Source: Brachybacterium sp. (GTDB taxonomy: Bacteria > Actinomycetota > Actinomycetes > Actinomycetales > Dermabacteraceae). Taken from it: a stretch of DNA of 10,007 bases. The notes under the pieces are model-generated. The model was given only the letters and a program-made list of their open reading frames with translations. It ran no database searches and was not told the DNA's origin. Within the stretch, counting starts at the first letter, position 1. Each line of letters starts with the position of its first letter. The stretch covers positions 1 to 10,007 of the forward strand of contig JAKDNE010000091.1 of the NCBI GenBank assembly GCA_030451965.1. Reading direction: 5' to 3'. A program made the position numbers and the translations under genes. This document shows, piece after piece, positions 6,969-10,007 of this stretch.

Positions 6969-7367
6969 TCACCAGATGTAGGCGAGGACTTCCCCACCCA
7001 CACCCTTCTTGGCAGCCTGCCGGTCGGTCAGGAGGCCGGAGGACGTGGACAGGATCGCCACGCCCAGGCCGCCGAGGACCTTGGGCAGATTGGTGGACTT
7101 CGCGTACACACGCAGGCCCGGCTTCGAGATACGGCGGATCCCGGAGATGGCACGCTCACGGCTGTCCGAGTACTTGAGCTCGAGGATGAGGTGCTTGCCC
7201 ACCTCGGCCTCTTCCTCGGTCCAGCCGAGGATGTAGCCCTCAGCCTTCAGGATGTCCGCGATGCGAACCTTCAACTTCGAGTACGGCATGGACGCGGTCT
7301 CGTGGTACGCCCCTGAGGCGTTACGGATCCGCGTGAGCATGTCCGCGATCGGGTCGGTCATGGTCAT
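6969..7367 (-). CDS. rpsH: 30S ribosomal protein S8
   Basis: S8 is a primary assembly protein that binds the central domain of 16S rRNA (helix 21). In E. coli it also represses the spc operon. The 132-residue product has the N-terminal MTMTDPIADMLTRIRNASGA, the central EEEAEVGKHLILELKYSDS and the S8 signature VAILSTSSGLLTDRQAAKKG near the C-terminus, ending LAYIW. Two ATGs stand two codons apart (7367 and 7361). I chose the first because AGGAAGAAG fits it better and actinobacterial S8 usually starts MTMTDP. A 72-nt gap with a possible stem-loop (7390-7425) separates it from rpsN. Confidence 0.98.
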   Translation of the reverse strand: MTMTDPIADMLTRIRNASGAYHETASMPYSKLKVRIADILKAEGYILGWTEEEAEVGKHLILELKYSDSRERAISGIRRISKPGLRVYAKSTNLPKVLGGLGVAILSTSSGLLTDRQAAKKGVGGEVLAYIW

Positions 7368-7389
7368 GTCTGTTGCTTCTTCCTCACCT

Positions 7390-7425
7390 GGTTTCCCTCA
7401 GACGCGATGAGTGCGCCGAGGGACC
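7390..7425 (-). repeat. Possible stem-loop between rpsN and rpsH
   Basis: On the minus strand GGTCCCTC (7418-7425) can pair with GAGGGAAACC (7390-7399), giving eight base pairs with a 2-nt bulge around an 18-nt loop that may form a further short GCG/CGC stem. It lies about 20 nt upstream of the rpsH start. Whether it forms in the cell or controls rpsH is unknown. Confidence 0.3.
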
Positions 7426-7439
7426 TCTGGCGGTAGTCC

Positions 7440-7625
7440 TTACCAGCTGCTCTTGGTGACGCCGGGGAGCTCTCCGCGGTGAGCCATCTCGCGAAGGCAG
7501 ACACGGCAGAGACCGAACTTGCGGTACACCGAATGGGGGCGACCGCAGCGCTGGCACCGGGTGTAGGCGCGGACCGCGAACTTGGGCTTGCGCTCCGACT
7601 TCTTGATCAGGGCTGTCTTCGCCAT
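7440..7625 (-). CDS. rpsN: 30S ribosomal protein S14, zinc-binding (type Z)
   Basis: S14 is in the 30S head near the A and P sites and is needed for late assembly. The 61-residue length and the four cysteines Cys24, Cys27 (CQRC) and Cys40, Cys43 (CRVC) mark the short zinc-ribbon form, often called rpsZ or rpsN1, rather than the roughly 101-residue zinc-free form. The sequence starts MAKTALIKKSERKPKF and ends GELPGVTKSSW. The ATG at 7625 is 1 nt after the rplE stop, with AAGGAGAA inside the last rplE codons about 7 nt upstream. This position between rplE and rpsH is standard. Confidence 0.98.
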   Translation of the reverse strand: MAKTALIKKSERKPKFAVRAYTRCQRCGRPHSVYRKFGLCRVCLREMAHRGELPGVTKSSW

Positions 7626-7626
7626 A

Positions 7627-8196
7627 TCAGTTCTCCTTGAAGGGGAAGCCGAGCATCTTGAGCAGCGCGCGTCCCTCGTCGTCGGTCTTCGCTGTGGTCA
7701 CGACCGTGATGTCCATACCGCGGACGCGGTCGATCTTGTCCTGATCGATCTCGTGGAACATGACCTGCTCCGTGAGACCGAAGGTGTAGTTGCCGTTGCC
7801 GTCGAAGTGCTTCGGGGACAGGCCCCGGAAGTCACGGATACGGGGCAGGGCGGTGGACAGCAGACGATCCAGGAACTCCCACATGCGGGCGTTGCGCAGG
7901 GTGACGTGCGCACCGATCGGCATGCCCTCGCGGAGCTTGAACTGCGCGATGGACTTGCGGGCCTTGGTGACCTGGGGCTTCTGGCCGGTGATGGCCGCGA
8001 GGTCCCGGATGGCGCCGTCGATGACCTTGGAGTCGCGAGCGGCGTCGCCGACGCCCATGTTCACGACGATCTTGGTCAGCCCGGGCACCAGCATGACGTT
8101 CTCGTAGCCGAACTGCTCGGTCAGCTGCGTCCTGATGGTCTCGTTGTACTTGCTCTTCAGGCGCGGGGTGGGCGCCTGGGTGGCGGTCTCGCTCAT
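7627..8196 (-). CDS. rplE: 50S ribosomal protein L5
   Basis: L5 binds 5S rRNA in the central protuberance and contacts S13 and the P-site tRNA. The 189-residue product starts MSETATQAPTPRLKSKYNET, a short polar leader as in other actinobacteria. It contains KIVVNMGVGDAARDSK (42-57), the conserved QKPQVTKARKSIAQFKLREG (72-91), IGAHVTLRNARMWEFLDRLL and the C-terminal MDITVVTTAKTDDEGRALLK (161-180), ending FPFKEN. I chose the ATG at 8196, 1 nt after the rplX stop, with AAGGA 8 nt upstream. Longer in-frame extensions run antisense-like through rplX and are not L5. A 14-bp palindrome (8217-8230) lies just upstream of its ribosome binding site, inside rplX. Confidence 0.98.
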   Translation of the reverse strand: MSETATQAPTPRLKSKYNETIRTQLTEQFGYENVMLVPGLTKIVVNMGVGDAARDSKVIDGAIRDLAAITGQKPQVTKARKSIAQFKLREGMPIGAHVTLRNARMWEFLDRLLSTALPRIRDFRGLSPKHFDGNGNYTFGLTEQVMFHEIDQDKIDRVRGMDITVVTTAKTDDEGRALLKMLGFPFKEN

Positions 8197-8197
8197 C

Positions 8198-8584
8198 TCA
8201 GATGTCCTTCCCGGAGCGCTTCGCGAAGCGGACGCGCACCTGCTTGGTACGGCCGTTCTCGAGCTCGAGGGTCTCGACGCGGTAGCCGATCTTGGTCGGC
8301 TTGTTGTCCTCCGGGTCGACCAGAGCCACGTTCGAGACGTGGATCGTGGCCTCGCGCTGCTCGATGCCGCCCGCTCCGCCGGCCTGGTTGGGCTTGACGT
8401 GGTGGGTGCGGCGGTTGATCCCCTCGACCAGCACACGCTGGGTATCGGGGAACACCTGCAGGACGCGGCCCTGCTTGCCCTTGTCTCCGGCCTCGAGGCC
8501 GCGCGCGGCGACCTTGTCACCATCGCTGATGCGACCGGTGATCACCTGGACGAGGTCGCCCTTCTTGATCTTCATCTTTGCCAT
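8198..8584 (-). CDS. rplX: 50S ribosomal protein L24 with an insertion in the KOW region
   Basis: L24 is one of the first proteins to bind 23S rRNA and starts 50S assembly near the exit tunnel. The 128-residue product begins MAKMKIKKGDLVQVITG. It has the KOW core DKGKQGRVLQVFPDTQRVLV (34-53), GINRRTHHVKPNQ (55-67) and the C-terminal IEQREATIHVSNVALVDPED (74-93). Compared with the common form, where the VITG motif is followed almost at once by DKGKQG, about 16 extra residues (18-33, RISDGDKVAARGLEAG) are inserted. Together with a slightly longer C-terminus this explains the length of 128 against the usual 103-110. The ATG at 8584 is 1 nt after the rplN stop, with GGAGG about 9 nt upstream. Confidence 0.97.
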   Translation of the reverse strand: MAKMKIKKGDLVQVITGRISDGDKVAARGLEAGDKGKQGRVLQVFPDTQRVLVEGINRRTHHVKPNQAGGAGGIEQREATIHVSNVALVDPEDNKPTKIGYRVETLELENGRTKQVRVRFAKRSGKDI

Positions 8585-8585
8585 G

Positions 8586-8954
8586 TCACACCACCTCCGG
8601 TGCCAGCGAGACGATCTTCATGAAGCGCTTGTCGCGCAGCTCGCGGCCGACCGGGCCGAAGATGCGGGTACCGCGCGGCTCGCCGTCGGTCTTGAGGATG
8701 ACCGCTGCGTTCTCGTCGAAGCGGATGTAGGAGCCGTCGATGCGACGGACCTCCTTGGATGTACGGACGACGACCGCCTTGACGATGTCGCCCTTCTTGA
8801 CGTTGCCACCGGGGATGGCGTCCTTGACGGTCGCCACGATGGTGTCGCCGATGCTGGCGTAACGGCGACCGGAGCCACCGAGAACACGGATGCAGAGAAT
8901 CTCCTTGGCACCCGTGTTGTCGGCGACCTTCAGTCGCGACTCCTGCTGAATCAC
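8586..8954 (-). CDS. rplN: 50S ribosomal protein L14
   Basis: L14 lies at the subunit interface of the 50S, contacts L19 and forms bridge B8 with 16S rRNA. The 122-residue product matches the family from MIQQESRLKVADNTGAKEIL to RELRDKRFMKIVSLAPEVV, with the signature region KKGDIVKAVVVRTSKEVRR (53-71) and ENAAVI (81-86). It starts with GTG at 8954, preceded by TAGGAGA at a normal distance. It is the first gene of this run. Upstream lies a 457-bp gap with a promoter and then an unrelated divergent gene, so rpsQ, rpmC and rplP are not adjacent here as they are in many bacteria. The leader of about 300 nt may carry regulation. Confidence 0.98.
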   Translation of the reverse strand: MIQQESRLKVADNTGAKEILCIRVLGGSGRRYASIGDTIVATVKDAIPGGNVKKGDIVKAVVVRTSKEVRRIDGSYIRFDENAAVILKTDGEPRGTRIFGPVGRELRDKRFMKIVSLAPEVV

Positions 8955-8984
8955 TCGTTCTCCTATCGTCTCACCGGTTCTCTT

Positions 8985-9002
8985 CCCGCTCGCGGGAGCG
9001 GG
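8985..9002 (-). repeat. Strong hairpin just upstream of rplN
   Basis: A perfect 7-bp GC-rich stem CCCGCTC/GAGCGGG with a 4-nt loop lies 30 nt before the rplN start codon and leaves the ribosome binding site free. No T tract follows. It could be the last element of the leader structure, or protect the 5' end of a processed message (inference). Confidence 0.5.
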
Positions 9003-9193
9003 CGGGCCGAGCCTTGCGGAACGGAATCTGGACCATGCCCGACGTCGCCCCTGGTCACAGACGTGGCCTCGAGCGCTGCCGTCGACCGGTCCCGGGCACC
9101 AAAAAACCCTCTGCCGGACTCACGCACTGGCGTGGTGAACGCAGGGCGTTCGCCTCTGGTGCGAGGTCTCCGACGAGGATGGATCTGGTGGGC

Positions 9194-9213
9194 CGGATCC
9201 TGTCGCGGATCCG
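9194..9213 (-). repeat. Hairpin early in the rplN leader
   Basis: A perfect 7-bp inverted repeat, CGGATCC and GGATCCG with a 6-nt loop, begins about 45 nt downstream of the predicted transcription start. An additional GGATC copy stands nearby at 9181-9185. It probably folds in the leader RNA. Function is unknown. Confidence 0.45.
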
Positions 9214-9263
9214 TGCCGCTCACACCGCAGTGGTGTTCGCGCCAGTTCTCCGGCAACCGCCCA

Positions 9264-9292
9264 AGACTACGCGCCCGGCCCGTGCCTGTCAC
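9264..9292 (-). promoter_or_regulatory. Promoter of the spc operon (rplN onward)
   Basis: On the minus strand GTGACA (9287-9292) is followed after exactly 17 nt by TAGTCT (9264-9269). This is a one-mismatch match to the TTGACA -35 and a match to the actinobacterial TANNNT -10. It is the only TANNNT hexamer on this strand in the intergenic region. Transcription would start near 9257, giving a leader of about 300 nt. Direction, spacing and position ahead of rplN all fit a housekeeping sigma factor promoter. Confidence 0.7.
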
Positions 9293-9377
9293 CCCTGTTC
9301 GGTGGGATCGGGCATGTGTGCTTGCTCTCCCCGCGTCGGGTGGGACGGCGCGCTCGCAGCGCCGGGGCCGCGGATCA

Positions 9378-9405
9378 TTGCCTTCTCGCGACAGAGGGGT
9401 AGGTT
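9378..9405 (+). promoter_or_regulatory. Promoter of the plus-strand gene, probably leaderless
   Basis: TTGCCT (9378-9383), 16 nt, then TAGGTT (9400-9405) fit a housekeeping actinobacterial promoter. The last T of the -10 is six bases before the A of the ATG at 9412, so transcription would start at or within a base or two of the start codon. No Shine-Dalgarno sequence lies at a normal distance (AGAGGGG ends about 13 nt upstream). Leaderless messages are common in actinobacteria. Confidence 0.65.
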
Positions 9406-9411
9406 CGTCCC

Positions 9412-9831
9412 ATGATCGACATCGATGTGGCCCGGAAGCTGCGGGACGCCGGCCTGGCGTGGGAGCCGACCGACGGCGACCGCTTCGTGATCGACATCGA
9501 GGAGATGCGGGACGAGCCGTTCATGCTCTCCTCGATGGTCGTCGAGCGCTCGACGGGGCGAGCGAATACGCCCTTGTTCCGCTTCAACGGCACCACGGAG
9601 TGGGCACTGGACTCCGTCGAGCAGCACGAGGTCGTGTGGATCCCGCGGGAGGAACAGCTGCGAGAGCTGCTCGGCGAGGACTTCCTCGCTCTGCGCAGGA
9701 TCGAGGACGGCACCTTCACGGTGACGCTTCGCAGCGCGGACGGCGCACAGCGCGAGGTGCCGGCCCCGCATGCGGAGGACGCCCTGGCCGGGGCGCTGCT
9801 GATCCACCTCGCGGACCGCCGACGGGACTGA
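9412..9831 (+). CDS. Conserved actinobacterial protein of unknown function
   Basis: The product has 139 residues, is acidic, and has no signal peptide or membrane segment, so it is probably cytosolic. It opens MIDIDVARKLRDAGLAWEPT and has two blocks that look strongly conserved: FNGTTEWALDSVE (58-70) and WIPREEQLRELLGEDFLAL (76-94). The remainder is a beta-rich stretch (GTFTVTLRSADG) and a C-terminal helix (AEDALAGALLIHLADRRRD). From memory, proteins with this FNGTTEWALDSVEQ/PREDQLRELLG pattern are found across actinobacteria and are sometimes labelled 'pilus assembly protein CpaE'. I see no P-loop or other CpaE feature here, so I give no function. It is divergent from the spc operon. The start fits a leaderless promoter. 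Codon use and GC match its neighbours. Confidence 0.85.
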   Translation: MIDIDVARKLRDAGLAWEPTDGDRFVIDIEEMRDEPFMLSSMVVERSTGRANTPLFRFNGTTEWALDSVEQHEVVWIPREEQLRELLGEDFLALRRIEDGTFTVTLRSADGAQREVPAPHAEDALAGALLIHLADRRRD

Positions 9832-10007
9832 CTCCCCGAGCACCCGAGCCTCCCGGCCCCGCGCGCTCGGCCGCCTGTCGGAACCGCCACTCCCCCGCGC
9901 CCGGCCGGATGACGAGAAGGGCCGGCTCCCCAAGGGGGACCCGCCCGTATAAAGAACCGGAGGGGGTGACCCCGGCCCCCCCCGGCGCACATTGGGCGGT
10001 GGAGGAG
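9832..10007. other. Gene-free right end, with possible imperfect hairpin
   Basis: No gene is visible after the stop at 9831. An imperfect stem-loop lies at 9920-9946: five bp next to the loop, then three bp and two bp separated by single C-C mismatches. It is followed by GTATAAAG rather than a T tract, so it is at best a weak terminator. The last 50 bases hold a GGGGTGACCCC palindrome and a run of eight C. Confidence 0.35.

Larger units (their letters stand above)
8955..9411. other. Divergent intergenic region with structured rplN leader
   Basis: This 457-bp region separates rplN (minus) from the plus-strand gene at 9412. I see no supportable gene in it. Only three TA dinucleotides occur: one in each of the two proposed -10 hexamers and one in the rplN ribosome binding site. 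The minus-strand leader holds perfect stems at 9194-9213 (CGGATCC, 6-nt loop), 9137-9151 (GAACGC, 3-nt loop), 9121-9134 (CACGC, 4-nt loop) and 8985-9002 (CCCGCTC, 4-nt loop), plus a run of six T at 9101-9106. The arrangement looks like a cis-regulatory leader (inference). Confidence 0.55.

Noticed and set aside
9101..9106. T6 tract on the minus strand as an intrinsic terminator
   Set aside because: The nearest stem ends 14 nt earlier and is short, so it does not meet the usual hairpin-plus-U-tract form. It is kept only as a possible attenuator.
9412..9831. Naming the plus-strand gene CpaE/pilus assembly
   Set aside because: No P-loop ATPase or receiver domain is present. The label appears to be an inherited annotation.
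9948..9953. TATAAA near the right end as a promoter -10
   Set aside because: No -35 at 16-18 nt and no gene follows within the window.

Overview
The window is a high-GC stretch of bacterial chromosome holding most of the spc ribosomal-protein operon and the start of the alpha-type cluster, nearly all on the minus strand. In transcription order (right to left) the genes are rplN, rplX, rplE, rpsN (zinc type), rpsH, rplF, rplR, rpsE, rpmD, rplO, secY, adk, map, infA, rpmJ, rpsM and rpsK, the last cut by the left edge. The order secY-adk-map-infA-rpmJ-rpsM-rpsK, the very high GC, the short-lid adenylate kinase and the -10 hexamers of TANNNT type point to an actinobacterium. Protein details (S8 starting MTMTDP, the basic/Gly-rich tail on S5, the insertion in L24) suggest Micrococcales, perhaps close to Brachybacterium/Dermabacteraceae. 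The genus is inference from recall of similar proteins.

Layout. 9412-9831 (+) is a small conserved actinobacterial protein of unknown function, probably expressed from a leaderless promoter. 8955-9411 is a divergent intergenic region. It carries a good minus-strand promoter and a structured leader of about 300 nt before rplN, so the spc operon starts here and is separated from any S10-operon genes. 8954-4646 is a compact run of ten ribosomal-protein genes. Their gaps range from a 1-nt overlap to 72 nt, and most neighbours are within a few bases. 4481-4645 separates rplO from secY and contains a 46-bp near-perfect palindrome. secY-adk-map are joined by 4-nt GTGA and ATGA overlaps. 1373-1728 is a 356-bp gap before infA with a likely promoter and two hairpins. 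infA, rpmJ, rpsM and rpsK follow, with three back-to-back GC hairpins between rpmJ and rpsM. 9832-10007 has no gene and ends in G/C runs.

Together the genes make 30S and 50S proteins, an initiation factor, the membrane translocon pore, the enzyme that removes initiator methionine and the enzyme that balances adenine nucleotides: a growth-rate-linked translation and secretion cluster.

I found no mobile element, CRISPR array, tRNA, rRNA or unusual accessory system. The gene content is ordinary. What deserves a second look is the non-coding structure between the genes and a few lineage-specific protein elaborations.
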